DNA of 64,000 nt from Microlunatus speluncae (GTDB taxonomy: Bacteria; Actinomycetota; Actinomycetes; Propionibacteriales; Propionibacteriaceae), in assembly GCF_009299835.1 (NCBI RefSeq), contig NZ_VKCZ01000001.1:434001-498000 (forward strand), written 5' to 3'. The notes beneath the pieces were generated by a model that did not search any database, was not told where the DNA came from, and saw only the letters and a program-made list of their open reading frames with translations. Shown here piece by piece: positions 1 through 8,877 of the stretch. Each line of letters begins with the position of its first letter. Position 1 is the first letter of the stretch. The position numbers were made by a program, and so were the translations under genes.

Positions 1-2
1 GA

Positions 3-968
3 TCACCGATCCCGGCTCCCGGCCCCGGACAGGTCTTGGTCGAGATCGCCGCGGTCGGAGTCTGCGGCTCCGACGTGCACTACTTTGATCATGGCCGGAT
101 CGCCGACTTCGTGGTCGAGCAACCGCTGGTGCTGGGTCACGAGGCATCCGGCGTGATCCGTGCCCTCGGCCCCGGCGTCACCGACCGTACGGTCGGCCAG
201 CGGGTCGCGCTGGAGCCGCAGGAAACCTGCGGCCGGTGCAAGGAGTGCCAGTCGGGCCGCTACAACCTCTGCCCGGACGTCGAATTCTTCGCCACGCCGC
301 CGATCCACGGCGCCTTCGCCGGGCAGGTGGTGCTCGCGTCCCACCGGGCGCACCCGGTGCCGGACACGCTGTCTGACGAGGCCGCCGCGCTGATCGAGCC
401 GCTGTCGGTCGGCATCTGGGCGTCCCGCAAGGCCGGCGTCGAGCCCGGCGACCGGGTCCTGATCACCGGCGCCGGCCCGGTCGGCCTGCTCTGCGCCGAC
501 GTGGCCCGGGCCCGGGGCGCGGCCTCGGTCGCGGTGAGCGACACCAACGACTACCGACTCGGCGTGGCCCGTGATCGCGGCGCGAGCCAGGTGATCAACG
601 CGGCCGCCGGTCCGCTGGCCGAGCAACTCGAGCCGGTCGACGTGATCATCGAATGCAGCGGCGCCGAGCCGGCGGTTCGGGCGGCGTTCACGGTCGCCGC
701 TCCGGCCGCCCGGATCGTCCTGGTGGGGATGGGATCGCCGACGATGGAGCTGCCGGTCGCCGACATCCAGATCAAGGAACTGATGATCACCGGCACCTTC
801 CGCTACGCCAACTGCTATCCGGCCGCGATTGCCCTCGCGGCCTCCGGCGCCGTTGACCTGGACTCGCTGGTGACCGGCCGGTTCGGTCTGGACCAGGTGG
901 CCGACGCGTTGCGTGCCTCCAAGACCGACCCGCACTGCCTCAAGCCGGTGGTCTATCCCTCCCGCTGA
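3..968 (+). CDS. zinc-dependent alcohol/polyol dehydrogenase, 5' end outside window
   Basis: Medium-chain zinc dehydrogenase, probably oxidising a sugar alcohol or similar secondary alcohol with NAD(P). The reading frame is open from the window edge, so the N-terminus lies outside. Visible landmarks are the first zinc ligand region CGSDVH, the GHEASG segment, the four-Cys structural zinc loop (CGRCKECQSGRYNLC) and the Rossmann turn GAGPVGLL. This layout matches sorbitol/L-iditol 2-dehydrogenases and relatives. Substrate is not predictable here. It ends with TGA and is followed by a 373-base repeat-bearing gap. Confidence 0.9.
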   Translation, partial: SPIPAPGPGQVLVEIAAVGVCGSDVHYFDHGRIADFVVEQPLVLGHEASGVIRALGPGVTDRTVGQRVALEPQETCGRCKECQSGRYNLCPDVEFFATPPIHGAFAGQVVLASHRAHPVPDTLSDEAAALIEPLSVGIWASRKAGVEPGDRVLITGAGPVGLLCADVARARGAASVAVSDTNDYRLGVARDRGASQVINAAAGPLAEQLEPVDVIIECSGAEPAVRAAFTVAAPAARIVLVGMGSPTMELPVADIQIKELMITGTFRYANCYPAAIALAASGAVDLDSLVTGRFGLDQVADALRASKTDPHCLKPVVYPSR

Positions 969-1159
969 CGCAGACCGCATGTTTGGGCCGCCCAGGAGTC
1001 GGGTACGAACGCGCCGCTGCAGCGGGGATGCAAGGCGAAGCTCCTAAGTCCACCCATCGATCCAGCACGTGGCCGAGCTACCCGTCCGTCCATCCCCGCC
1101 CCGACGTCGCCGGGCGGAGTCGTGGTCTCCGCCCGGCGGCCCGGTTCCCCCACCCCTTA

Positions 1160-1213
1160 CCGAGTTGTCAGAACTGAGTTGTGCCATAGGGCAACTCAGT
1201 TCTGACAACTCGG
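1160..1213. repeat. family A intergenic palindrome, copy 1
   Basis: A 54-base palindrome with perfect 22-base arms (core TTGTCAGAACTGAGTTG and its complement) around a 10-base loop. It lies in the 373-base gap between the dehydrogenase and the TetR gene. The same core recurs at 1261, 20785, 56772 and, as a half, at 61871. The rest of the gap (969-1159 and 1214-1252) shows no gene I can support. Confidence 0.9.
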
Positions 1214-1252
1214 TCGGGGTGCCGCGATGTCTGTGGACAACGTCGACCACCT

Positions 1253-1309
1253 CCGCCGACTTGTCAGAACTGAGTTGCCCCAGGGCACAACTCACTTCTG
1301 ACAACTCGG
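1253..1309. repeat. family A intergenic palindrome, copy 2
   Basis: Second copy in the same gap, beginning with CCGCCGAC and carrying the same 17-base arms with one mismatch (1261-1277 against 1288-1304). The CCGCCGAC lead-in is shared with the copies at 20777 and 56764 and with the larger palindrome at 37589. Confidence 0.88.
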
Positions 1310-1330
1310 CGTTTGGGGTGGCTAGACGAT

Positions 1331-1360
1331 CGTACTAATATTTGGTCATGCGTACTAATA
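1331..1360 (+). promoter_or_regulatory. direct repeat at the tetR start, probable promoter and operator
   Basis: CGTACTAATA occurs at 1331-1340 and again at 1351-1360, a 20-base period or about two helical turns. A TAnnnT box (TAATAT, 1336-1341) ends six bases before ATG 1348, so transcription could begin on the start codon. The repeat straddles the box and the start, which is where a self-repressing TetR protein would bind. This role is inferred from position only. Confidence 0.5.
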
Positions 1361-1983
1361 GGGACTCGGCAGAGACCTTCACGGAGACGGCCCGGCGGGC
1401 TCAGATCGTGGACTGTGCGATCCGGGTGGTCAGCCGGCACGGGTATGCGGGCGCGTCGCTGAGCCGGGTGGCCGAGTTGGCGGGGATCAGCAAGGGGGTG
1501 ATCACGTACCACTTCGCGAGCAAGGCGGAGATCCTCGAGGCGGCCGTGGCCGAGGTGTTCGCCCGCGGTGCCGAGTATGCGCGGACCCATTGGGCGGATG
1601 TTCTCGCCGATGAGGCGGAGCCGCGGCAGTTGCTGCGGGGCTATCTGGAGAGCAACCTCGGCTACATCGCCGCACATCCGGAGCAGATCAACGCCGTGGT
1701 GGAGATCATCCGCGGCCACCGGAGCGCCGACGGCAGCCCGGTCTTCGGTTCCGATTGGGAGGAGCGGGAGACGTTCGGGCTGCTGGAGCAGATCTTCCGG
1801 GCCGGGCAGGAGGCCGGGCAGTTCCGCGAGTTCTCGCCGCGGGTGATGGCGATCGCGGTCCGCCGGGTGATCGACGGCTTCAGCTTCCAGGTGCTCGCGC
1901 ATCCGCAGCTCGACGTCGCCGCCTTCACCGCGGAAGTGGTCGAGCTGTTCGACCGGGCGACCCGGCGGGAGGGGTCGGCATGA
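1348..1983 (+). CDS. TetR/AcrR family transcriptional regulator
   Basis: A typical TetR-family repressor of 211 residues. The N-terminal helix-turn-helix is clear (IVDCAIRVVSRHGYAGASLSRVAELAGISKGVITYHF region, first 60 residues), followed by an all-helical ligand domain. A TTG at 1342 is in frame, but ATG 1348 fits the TAnnnT box just upstream and has no Shine-Dalgarno. The stop overlaps the start of the acyltransferase gene by four bases (ATGA), so the two are probably translated together. The neighbour is the obvious candidate target; the ligand is unknown. Confidence 0.85.
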   Translation: MRTNRDSAETFTETARRAQIVDCAIRVVSRHGYAGASLSRVAELAGISKGVITYHFASKAEILEAAVAEVFARGAEYARTHWADVLADEAEPRQLLRGYLESNLGYIAAHPEQINAVVEIIRGHRSADGSPVFGSDWEERETFGLLEQIFRAGQEAGQFREFSPRVMAIAVRRVIDGFSFQVLAHPQLDVAAFTAEVVELFDRATRREGSA

Positions 1984-3113
1984 CCAGCGCGACCGAGGAG
2001 GTCCGGGCGCGGCCGGCCACGCGGCTGGCCTTCGTCGACAACCTGCGGGTCTGGCTGACCGTCCTGGTGGTGGCCCACCATGTCGCCCTGGTCTACGGAA
2101 ACCTGCCGGTCTGGCCCAACTGGGAGCCGCCGCCGTCCCCGCCGGAGGGGCTGCCGCTGGACGGCCTGGTGCTGCTGAACCAGGCCTACTTCATGGGCTT
2201 CTTCTTCCTGTTGTCCGGCTTCGTCACCCCCGGATCCCTTGACCGCAAGGGATCGACCGCCTTCGCCGTCGACCGGCTGCGGCGGCTCGGCATCCCGTTC
2301 CTGATCTTCGTCGTGGCCCTGCGGCCGCTCTACACGCTGCCGACCTACCTGGCGCTGCCGGCCGCCGACCGGCCGCCGTACTGGAGTTTCTATCTCACCG
2401 AGGCCGACCTCGGGCCGATGTGGTTCCTCGAGGTGTTGTTGATCTTCGCGCTCGGGTACGTGCTGCTGCGGCGGATCCGACCGGCCCGGCCGCGGCCGGT
2501 GATCAAGCTCCGGGCGTGGCACGTGATCATGTTCGCGCTGGCTCTCGGAGTCGTCTCCTGGGTCTGGCGGATGGTGGTGCCGGTGGGCACGTACGTCCCG
2601 ATCGTCGGGTTGCCGAGCGCGGCCTATCTGCCGCAATACCTGTCGCTCTATGTCGTCGGCGTGCTCGCGTACCGCAACGACTGGCTGCGGAACCTGCCGC
2701 GACGGGCCGGGCTGCTCGGGCTGGGCCTGATCATCGCCTCAGTGCTGCCGATGATCATGCTCGGCGGCTATCTGACCCTCGACCTGGTCGACCCGCCGCC
2801 GCCGAGCTCCGTGGCACACCTGGGCTTCGCGCTCTGGGACTCGTTGTTCGCGCTCGGAATGATCACCGTGCTGCTCGTCCTCTTTCAGCGCTTCGTGACC
2901 GGCCAGGGCCCGGCGGCCCGGTGGCTCGCCGGCAACGCGTACGCGGTCTATCTGGTGCACGCACCGATCATCGTCGGCGTTGCCGCCGCGCTGCACCCGG
3001 TCGCGCTGACGCCGGTGCTGAAGTTCCTGATCGCCCTACCGGTGGCGCTGCTGCTCAGCTGGCTGGCCGGCTCGCTGCTGCGACGCCTGCCCGGGCTCCG
3101 CTCCGTCCTCTGA
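1980..3113 (+). CDS. acyltransferase family 3 membrane protein
   Basis: Integral membrane acyltransferase of the acyltransferase-3 type, 377 residues with about ten hydrophobic segments. The N-terminal hallmark is visible: a hydrophobic segment starting FVDNLRVWLTVLVVAHH, with the conserved His pair, and then the FFLLSGF segment. Such proteins O-acylate sugars, lipids or antibiotics at the membrane. The start overlaps the TetR stop (ATGA). The acceptor cannot be named. Together the pair may be an inducible surface-modification or resistance unit (inference). Confidence 0.85.
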   Translation: MTSATEEVRARPATRLAFVDNLRVWLTVLVVAHHVALVYGNLPVWPNWEPPPSPPEGLPLDGLVLLNQAYFMGFFFLLSGFVTPGSLDRKGSTAFAVDRLRRLGIPFLIFVVALRPLYTLPTYLALPAADRPPYWSFYLTEADLGPMWFLEVLLIFALGYVLLRRIRPARPRPVIKLRAWHVIMFALALGVVSWVWRMVVPVGTYVPIVGLPSAAYLPQYLSLYVVGVLAYRNDWLRNLPRRAGLLGLGLIIASVLPMIMLGGYLTLDLVDPPPPSSVAHLGFALWDSLFALGMITVLLVLFQRFVTGQGPAARWLAGNAYAVYLVHAPIIVGVAAALHPVALTPVLKFLIALPVALLLSWLAGSLLRRLPGLRSVL

Positions 3114-3120
3114 CGAGGAA

Positions 3121-3561
3121 TCACTGCGGCCGGGGCTGGATGATCAACCCCGGCGTGGTCGGGGCCGCGTCGTCGCCGGCGTTGACCATGAAGTGCGCCG
3201 CCCGTTCCAGGTACGACCACAGGGTGACGTCCTGGTCCGGGGTCAGGGCGAGCGAGTCGACCGCGTCCCGCATGTGCTTCAGCCAACGGTCCCGGGCGTC
3301 CGGGGTGACCTGGAACGGGGCGTGCCGCATCCGCAGCCGCGGGTGGCCGCGCTGCTCGCCGTAGGTGGTCGGGCCGCCCCAGTACTGCTCCAGGAACAGC
3401 CGCAGCCGGTCCTCGGCCGGACCGAGGTCCGCCTCGGGATACATCTCGCGCAGCGGCGGGTCGTTCGCCACTCCCTCGTAGAACCGTTTCACCAGGGCGA
3501 CGAAGGTCTCGTGTCCGCCGATCTCGTCATAGAACGACTGGCGGTCGGCTGTGTGCGTCAT
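3121..3561 (-). CDS. glbO: group II truncated haemoglobin
   Basis: Single-domain 2-over-2 globin of 146 residues. It matches the GlbO pattern closely: YDEIGG near residue 11, [16 protein letters not shown], the FLEQYWGGP motif around residues 57-64, the proximal His in RMRHAPF (about residue 80) and the conserved Trp in DRWLKHM. Group II globins bind O2 tightly and are linked to oxygen delivery or redox protection. It is convergent with the acyltransferase (7-base gap) and divergent from osmC. An in-frame extension upstream of ATG 3561 is possible but lacks support. Confidence 0.93.
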   Translation of the reverse strand: MTHTADRQSFYDEIGGHETFVALVKRFYEGVANDPPLREMYPEADLGPAEDRLRLFLEQYWGGPTTYGEQRGHPRLRMRHAPFQVTPDARDRWLKHMRDAVDSLALTPDQDVTLWSYLERAAHFMVNAGDDAAPTTPGLIIQPRPQ

Positions 3562-3690
3562 CGGCTCCCATTGTTCCTCATCGCCCGCGGCGATCCCCAG
3601 CGCCACCACCGGGCGGGGCCGCGGCCGGTGCCTGGCAGGATGTGCGGCGTACCACCACGACCGCAGACCCGCGCCGACAAGGAGATCGCC

Positions 3691-4119
3691 ATGGCAACCG
3701 TACGCACGGCCAACGCCCACTGGGAGGGCTCGCTGATGGAGGGGTCCGGGACCGTCGAGCTCGCCTCGTCGGGGATCGGCACCTACGACGTCAGCTGGCC
3801 TTCGCGGGCCGAGCAGGCCAACGGCAAGACCAGCCCCGAGGAGCTCATCGCCGCGGCGCACTCGACCTGCTTCTCGATGGCGCTGTCGCACGGCCTGGCC
3901 GGCGCCGGCACGCCGCCCACGACCGTCGACACCTCGGCGGACGTCACCTTCGTCCCGGGCACCGGGATCACCGGCATCAAGCTCACGGTGAAGGCGGCCG
4001 TCCCCGGCCTCACCGCCGAGCAGTTCCAGGAGGCGGCCGAGGGCGCCAAGGCGAACTGCCCGGTGTCGCAGGCGCTGAAGGGCACCGAGATCACCCTCGA
4101 GGCCACGCTCGTCGAGTGA
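3691..4119 (+). CDS. osmC: OsmC family peroxiredoxin
   Basis: 142-residue OsmC-type thiol peroxidase that reduces organic hydroperoxides in the cytosol. The two redox Cys are at about residues 60 ([10 protein letters not shown]) and 123 (ANCPVSQAL), close to the spacing in characterised OsmC proteins. [12 protein letters not shown] precedes the first Cys, as is usual. A GGAG lies seven bases before the ATG. It is divergent from glbO, and the two may share a stress context, though no common regulator site was seen. Confidence 0.92.
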   Translation: MATVRTANAHWEGSLMEGSGTVELASSGIGTYDVSWPSRAEQANGKTSPEELIAAAHSTCFSMALSHGLAGAGTPPTTVDTSADVTFVPGTGITGIKLTVKAAVPGLTAEQFQEAAEGAKANCPVSQALKGTEITLEATLVE

Positions 4120-4224
4120 CGCCGGGGTAGCGGGCGTGGGGGCCGCCCTTACGCCCGCTGCCGTAGCACGATTTACGCCCGGCGGCGGATGTGCCGGCCG
4201 GGTTGCGCGGGCAGGATCACGCTC

Positions 4225-5139
4225 ATGGACCTGCCGCACTCGACGAGTTGGCCGGCGCTGCGCGGACGTGCCGGCCGGGACGACCCGTACCGCCGTTTCC
4301 TCTACCACTACCAGCTGATGCTGGCCCGCTGGCCGCGGCCGGTGACCACCGACCACGTGATCACCCGGCACGGCCGGACCGCCGTCACCGTCGCCGGCCG
4401 GCCGGATTCGCCGCCGCTGGTGCTGCTCTGCGGCGGCGGCGCCACCTCCACCGTCTGGTACGCGACCGCCGCCCGGCTCGCCGAGCACTACCGGATCCTT
4501 GCCGTCGACCGGCCCGGCGATGCCGGGCTCAGCGCCGCCGAGGTGCCGCTGCGCACCACCGACGACCTGGTCGACTGGCTGGCCGCGGTGCTGACCGAGC
4601 TCGGTGTGCACCGCGCCGCCCTGGCCGGGCATTCCAACGGTGCCTGGCTGGCGCTGCGGTACGCGCTCGCGGCGCCGGACCGGGTGGCGTCGCTGACCCT
4701 GCTCGACCCGACCGACTGCTTCGGCCGGCCGCGCACCGGCTACGTCGCCCGGGCCGTGCCGCTGCTGGCCGCGCCGACCCCGGAGCGGGCCCGGGCCCTG
4801 ATCCGGTGGGAGTCGACCGGGGTGCCGCTGGACGGCGACTGGGTCGATCTGTATGCCGCCGGCAGCCGGGTCACCCGCGAGCTGCCGCCCCGGCCGGCTC
4901 GGCCCGGACCGGTCGCGCTGCGCCGGCTGGACGTGCCGACGATGATCATGTTGGCCGGCATGTCCCGGGTCAACGACGCCCGGCGGACCAGGCTGGCGGT
5001 GCTGGACCGGATGCCGCAGGCCGAGATCACCGTGATCGGCCACGCGACGCACCACTCGATGCCGTACCAGCCGGCGGGCCAGATCAACGCGGTGCTGGCC
5101 GACTTCCTGTCCCGTTCCGCCGGCAGCTTCGGGCCTTGA
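4225..5139 (+). CDS. alpha/beta hydrolase
   Basis: 304-residue alpha/beta-fold hydrolase. The nucleophile elbow GHSNG places Ser near residue 137. A Gly-rich oxyanion segment (LLCGGGAT) comes before it, and a late His (HATHHSMP) completes a likely triad. The family covers esterases, lipases and C-C hydrolases, so substrate is open. ATG 4225 lies seven bases after CAGGAT, a possible -10 box, and no Shine-Dalgarno is evident, so a leaderless message is possible. A further in-frame ATG at 4189 lacks support. Confidence 0.82.
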   Translation: MDLPHSTSWPALRGRAGRDDPYRRFLYHYQLMLARWPRPVTTDHVITRHGRTAVTVAGRPDSPPLVLLCGGGATSTVWYATAARLAEHYRILAVDRPGDAGLSAAEVPLRTTDDLVDWLAAVLTELGVHRAALAGHSNGAWLALRYALAAPDRVASLTLLDPTDCFGRPRTGYVARAVPLLAAPTPERARALIRWESTGVPLDGDWVDLYAAGSRVTRELPPRPARPGPVALRRLDVPTMIMLAGMSRVNDARRTRLAVLDRMPQAEITVIGHATHHSMPYQPAGQINAVLADFLSRSAGSFGP

Positions 5140-5234
5140 TCAGCTGGGCGGAGCCCGGATCAGACCAAGATCACCGACGGGCGCTCAGGCGTTCCCACCT
5201 CAGCTGGGCCCGGAGTCGGCGACCCCGTGCAGAC

Positions 5235-5882
5235 CTACTTGCCGCTGTCGACCTGATCGGGGTCCGGCTCGGGCTCCGGTTCCGGTTCTGGCGGGCGGCC
5301 CGGGCCGCCTTGGGAGAAGTTGCCGACCCGGAGCACCTCACCGTTGCGGACATACCAGACCGTGCCGTTGTCGTCGCGGAGCTGGGTCACCCGCAACCCG
5401 ATCTCCTCCACGGTGCCGGACGCCTTCTCCATGTCGACGTAGTCGCCGACCCCGAGTTGATCTTCGATCAGCATGAAGACGCCGGCCAGGAAGTCCTTGA
5501 CGATGTTCTGCAACCCGAACGCCAGCGTGACGCCGATCAGCGACGTGCCGGCGATGATCGTGGTCACGTTGAAGCCGAGCTCGCTCAGGATCATGATCAC
5601 CGTGATCACCAGGATCACCACCGTGATCACGCTCTTGGCCAACGACCCGAGGGCCTGGATCCGTTGCGCCCGGCGCTCGGCGGGCAACCGGGTGGCCAGC
5701 GTCAGCGCCTCGACCGCCCGAGACCGCTGCTTCGGCGGCTGACTGATCGCGCGCCGCACCGAACGGTTGATCAATCGGTGCGCGACGTAGCGGATGACGA
5801 ACGCGACGATGATCAAGAACACGATCCGCAACGGCGGAAACACCGTGATCTGGGCAAGGCTCCAGCTCAACCATTCGGGCAT
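5235..5882 (-). CDS. small MscS-like mechanosensitive channel
   Basis: 215-residue MscS-family membrane protein that probably releases solutes on hypo-osmotic shock. Hydrophobic segments lie near residues 15-35 and 82-100, followed by the pore helix AFGLQNIVKDFLAG (about 121-134) and the start of the beta domain (DQLGVGDYV). It is shorter than E. coli MscS, with little of the C-terminal vestibule, and ends in a Pro/Glu/Asp-rich tail. It converges with the hydrolase gene. The space upstream holds the 52-base repeat array. Confidence 0.88.
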   Translation of the reverse strand: MPEWLSWSLAQITVFPPLRIVFLIIVAFVIRYVAHRLINRSVRRAISQPPKQRSRAVEALTLATRLPAERRAQRIQALGSLAKSVITVVILVITVIMILSELGFNVTTIIAGTSLIGVTLAFGLQNIVKDFLAGVFMLIEDQLGVGDYVDMEKASGTVEEIGLRVTQLRDDNGTVWYVRNGEVLRVGNFSQGGPGRPPEPEPEPEPDPDQVDSGK

Positions 5883-5934
5883 CGGACCAGACTAATGCGG
5901 CCCTGTGTCGACCTCCGCCGCCCCTCCTCCTGCC

Positions 5935-6068
5935 CGTTTCTCGACCCTGGTCGACTTCTGTACGGGATCTGGCTCTCCTGCTGCACGTTTCTCGACCAGG
6001 GTCGACTTTCGCAACGGGATCTGGCTGTTCTGCCGTACGTTTCTCGACCAGGGTCGACTTTCGTACCC
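5935..6068. repeat. three tandem 51-52-base units with short palindromes
   Basis: Three consecutive units start at 5935, 5986 and 6038, each opening with CGTTTCTCGACC and continuing into a GGTCGACTT half, so each carries a small hairpin. The first unit differs slightly (CCTGG instead of CAGGG). A related hairpin, TTTCTCTACC with GGTAGAGAAA, is at 11753, where a half-unit repeats 53 bases later. The array sits between the mscS-like gene and the iron box. Confidence 0.85.
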
Positions 6069-6083
6069 ATCCGGCCGTTGTTC

Positions 6084-6102
6084 TAAGGTTAGGAGTACCT
6101 AA
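6084..6102. promoter_or_regulatory. DtxR/IdeR-type iron box
   Basis: TAAGGTTAGGAGTACCTAA matches the established 19-base DtxR/IdeR consensus (TTAGGTTAGSCTAACCTAA) at about 15 positions by eye. It ends 13 bases before the GTG of a siderophore-binding lipoprotein, so iron-loaded repressor bound here should block transcription. Confidence 0.78.
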
Positions 6103-6115
6103 CCGAGGGGGATCC

Positions 6116-7111
6116 GTGGGAACCAGCCGCCGGGCTTTGTTGTCGGGAGTGTCATTGGCCGTCGCGGGCGCGCTGGTCGGTTGCCGGTCGTCGGACGGGG
6201 GACAGCCGAATGCCGATGTGGTCGGCCCGACCGAAGCGGCCGCCGGACCGACCACGATCACGCACAAGTTCGGCGAAACGGTGGTGCCGGCCGGTGTCGA
6301 GCGGGTGGTGACGCTGGGCTGGAACGACCAGGACTTCGTGCTCGCTCTCGGCGTGCTGCCGGTGGGCGTCCGCGCCTGGTTCGACAGCTACAACGGACTG
6401 CCCTGGGTGACCGAGGTGACCGGGGGCAAGGAACTGCCGGTGGTGGCGTCGGACGAGATCGACTTCGAGGCGGTCGCCGCCGCAGATCCCGACGTGATCC
6501 TGGCGATCTACGAGTCGATCGACCGGGCGACCTATGACCGGCTGTCGACGATCGCGCCGACGGTGGTCCAGACCGGTGACTACCCGGATGAGGAGACTCC
6601 GTGGGACGTCCAGTTGATCACCACCGGCCGGGCGCTCGGCCTGGAGGCTCAGGCAACCGCGGCCCGGGACGAGGTCCGGACGGCGATCGACCGGGCGAAG
6701 GCCGAGCACCCGGAGTTCGCCGGCAAGGTGCTGGTCGAGGACTTCGGGCCGGAGAACGGCGGTCACTACCTGATCGGCCAGGGTGATCCGCGGCGGGCGT
6801 TGCTGGACTCGCTCGGCTTCGCCACCCAGGCCGAGGAGGGCGACCTCAGCGAGGAGAAGCTGACGGTCCTGGACCGCGACCTGCTGTTCGTCGTCGGCGC
6901 CACCAAGGCACAGTTGATCAAGTCGGAGCTGTTCGCTCGGCTGGAGGTGGTGCGCGAGGACCGGACGCTCTACACCACCTTCGAATCCAACCTCGCCGCC
7001 GCGCTGTCGTACTCCGGGCCGAAGGCGCTCACGTACGCGCTGGACAAGCTGGTCCCGCAGCTGGCGAACGCCCTGGCCGGGCGCCCGGTCGCCGATCTGT
7101 CCAACGCCTAG
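6116..7111 (+). CDS. iron-siderophore ABC transporter substrate-binding lipoprotein
   Basis: 331-residue periplasmic-binding protein of the FepB/FhuD class, anchored to the outer membrane face. It begins with an Arg-Arg pair and hydrophobic stretch ending in a lipobox (LVGC, Cys about residue 23), so it is a lipoprotein, possibly Tat-exported. VERVVTLGWNDQDFVLALGV and the later DPDVILAI segment are typical of this fold. GTG 6116 follows a purine-rich GAGGGGG. It is behind an iron box and converges with a second binding protein, sharing four bases at the stops. No permease or ATPase gene is adjacent. Confidence 0.9.
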   Translation: MGTSRRALLSGVSLAVAGALVGCRSSDGGQPNADVVGPTEAAAGPTTITHKFGETVVPAGVERVVTLGWNDQDFVLALGVLPVGVRAWFDSYNGLPWVTEVTGGKELPVVASDEIDFEAVAAADPDVILAIYESIDRATYDRLSTIAPTVVQTGDYPDEETPWDVQLITTGRALGLEAQATAARDEVRTAIDRAKAEHPEFAGKVLVEDFGPENGGHYLIGQGDPRRALLDSLGFATQAEEGDLSEEKLTVLDRDLLFVVGATKAQLIKSELFARLEVVREDRTLYTTFESNLAAALSYSGPKALTYALDKLVPQLANALAGRPVADLSNA

Positions 7112-8031
7112 CTCGCGCCGAGGAAGGCATCCAGCTCGTCGGCGAGTGCGGTGGCGTTGCGGTAGGAGCCCGGCGTGATGTGTTTGAAGATCGCGATCCG
7201 GCCGTCCCGGACCGCCGGCAGGGCGCGGAACGACGGCTGGGCCAGCGCGAGCTCCGTGGCCGGATCGGTCCCGCCGTCCGTGCGGCCCGGCAGGCAGATG
7301 ACGCCGGCGTCGGCGATCCGGTCGGCCTCCTCCCAGGAAAGTTTGACGTCCTTACCGGTCGGGTTGGCGGCGGTGACCGCGTCGAACCGGACGCCGGACA
7401 GGGCCAGCACCTGGGCCCCGTTGCTGTCGGCCGGCCGGACCGAGAACCCGTCCGCCGTGGCCAGCCAGACCACCGACCACGAGTCCCGGCCCAGCACCGC
7501 GGCACGGCGGGATCGGATGTCGGCACAACGCGCAAGGTAGGCGTCCCGGAGCCGGTCGTGCTCGGCCATCCGATCGGTCGCGGCCGCGATCTCCCGGGCG
7601 GCCTGGGGCCAGGTCGCGGACGACTCCGCGGTGATCAAGGTCGTCGGGGCGATCGCCTCGAGCTTGGCGGCGAACTCGCGTTGGCCGGTGCTGGCCAAGA
7701 TCAACTCCGGTGCCAGCGCGGCGATCGCCTCGAAGTCGGGTTCGAAGTATTCGCCGACCTTCGGCAGCGCCGCGTACAACTCCCGGTGCTCCGGGAACAC
7801 CCCCCGGTCCAGGCCGGCCTGGGCACCGACCGGCGGCAGGCCGAAGTCCAGCAGGTTGTGGGTGGAGAACGGATCCAGGGCGACGACCCGTTGGGTCTGC
7901 GTCGCCGGAGCGGACGGCGGCGGCGCCTCCGGTTGCGACGCCTGGCAGGCGGTCAGGGCCGTCGCTCCGGCCAGTCCGGCCAAGCCCCCGAGCACTGCGC
8001 GCCGGGTCGGGCGCGAGGAAACCATGATCAT
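7108..8031 (-). CDS. second iron-siderophore substrate-binding lipoprotein
   Basis: 307-residue binding protein of the same class as its convergent neighbour but not a near-identical copy. The N-terminus carries RRAVLGG and a lipobox LTAC (Cys about residue 29), indicating an anchored, probably Tat-routed protein. VVALDPFSTHNLLDFGLPPVGA and the APELILAS segment fit the ferric-siderophore-binding fold. ATG occurs at 8031 and 8025; the choice is open. An iron box begins seven bases upstream of 8031. Its stop and that of the neighbour overlap at CTAG. Confidence 0.9.
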   Translation of the reverse strand: MIMVSSRPTRRAVLGGLAGLAGATALTACQASQPEAPPPSAPATQTQRVVALDPFSTHNLLDFGLPPVGAQAGLDRGVFPEHRELYAALPKVGEYFEPDFEAIAALAPELILASTGQREFAAKLEAIAPTTLITAESSATWPQAAREIAAATDRMAEHDRLRDAYLARCADIRSRRAAVLGRDSWSVVWLATADGFSVRPADSNGAQVLALSGVRFDAVTAANPTGKDVKLSWEEADRIADAGVICLPGRTDGGTDPATELALAQPSFRALPAVRDGRIAIFKHITPGSYRNATALADELDAFLGAS

Positions 8032-8037
8032 GAAGAG

Positions 8038-8056
8038 TTAGGTTACCCTAAGCACA
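8038..8056. promoter_or_regulatory. DtxR/IdeR-type iron box
   Basis: TTAGGTTACCCTAAGCACA agrees with the DtxR/IdeR consensus at about 14 of 19 positions. It sits immediately upstream of the minus-strand binding-protein gene starting at 8031 and would overlap its promoter. Confidence 0.75.
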
Positions 8057-8070
8057 AGTGCTTGGTGACC

Positions 8071-8832
8071 CTAGGCAGCGGTGAGTGCCGCGTCCTTGAG
8101 GAACTGGCGCGGCGTTGCTCCGGTCAGCCGGCGGACCTCCTCGTTCATGTGGGCCTGGCTGGCGTATCCGGCGGCCAGGGCCCGGAGGGAGAGCGAGGGG
8201 TCGGTGGTCGCGATCAGCCGACGCAGCCGGGCGACCCGGGCCAGCGTCTTGGGACCGTAGCCGATCGCCTCCAACAGCCGGCGGTTCAGTTGCCGGGCAC
8301 TGAGCCCGAGCTCGGCGGCGGTCGCCGACACCCGGGCGTCCGGCGCGGAGAGCAGCCGGGCCGCGGCGACCACGACGGGATCGGGCGGGCCGTGGCGCAA
8401 CAGCACCGCTTCGGTCAGGATCGCGAGCCGACGTTCGGTGTCGGCCTCGGCCATGGTCTCCGCCAGCGCCCGGCCGGAGCGGTGCCACACGTGCTCGACC
8501 GGCACCAGTTGATCCCGGATCTCCGCCGCCGGGATGCCGAGGATGACCCCGGCCGCCCCGGGCCTGAGCCGGATGCCGCAGACCGCCCCCGGCGTGGGAC
8601 CGGACTGCCGCGGGCCGGTGTCGGCTCCGGCGACCACGAGCCCGTGGTCGCCCAACCAGATCAGATCGACGCAGCCGTCCGGGATCACGGTCTGCGGCCG
8701 GACCCGGACCGCGGCGTTCTCCCAGAGACAGGAGACCAGGCTCTGCAAGCCGCGAACCGCCGGATACTCCCGATACAGCGCCGGCCCGGCCGGACGCGCC
8801 GGCGCGTCTGGCGGGTGCGGTTGTGAAGTCAT
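8071..8832 (-). CDS. AraC family transcriptional regulator
   Basis: 253-residue regulator. An N-terminal beta-rich effector domain (YREYPAVRGLQSLVSCLWE, then VIPDGCVDLIW) resembles the DUF6597-type sensor region. It is followed by a C-terminal AraC double helix-turn-helix (VSATAAELGLSARQLNRRLLEAIGYGPKTLARVARL, then YASQAHMNEEVRRLTGATPRQFL). ATG 8832 has GAGGT eight bases upstream; the in-frame TTG at 8850 is less likely. It lies just beyond the iron box, transcribed towards it. Targets are not evident. Confidence 0.87.
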   Translation of the reverse strand: MTSQPHPPDAPARPAGPALYREYPAVRGLQSLVSCLWENAAVRVRPQTVIPDGCVDLIWLGDHGLVVAGADTGPRQSGPTPGAVCGIRLRPGAAGVILGIPAAEIRDQLVPVEHVWHRSGRALAETMAEADTERRLAILTEAVLLRHGPPDPVVVAAARLLSAPDARVSATAAELGLSARQLNRRLLEAIGYGPKTLARVARLRRLIATTDPSLSLRALAAGYASQAHMNEEVRRLTGATPRQFLKDAALTAA

Positions 8833-8877
8833 CGGCGCGACCTCGATCAACTGGAGCGAACGAGGCGATTTTACGTG

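Noticed and set aside
5935..6068. CRISPR array
   Set aside because: Only three units, no distinct spacers between constant repeats, and no cas genes nearby; the units are tandem copies over their whole length.
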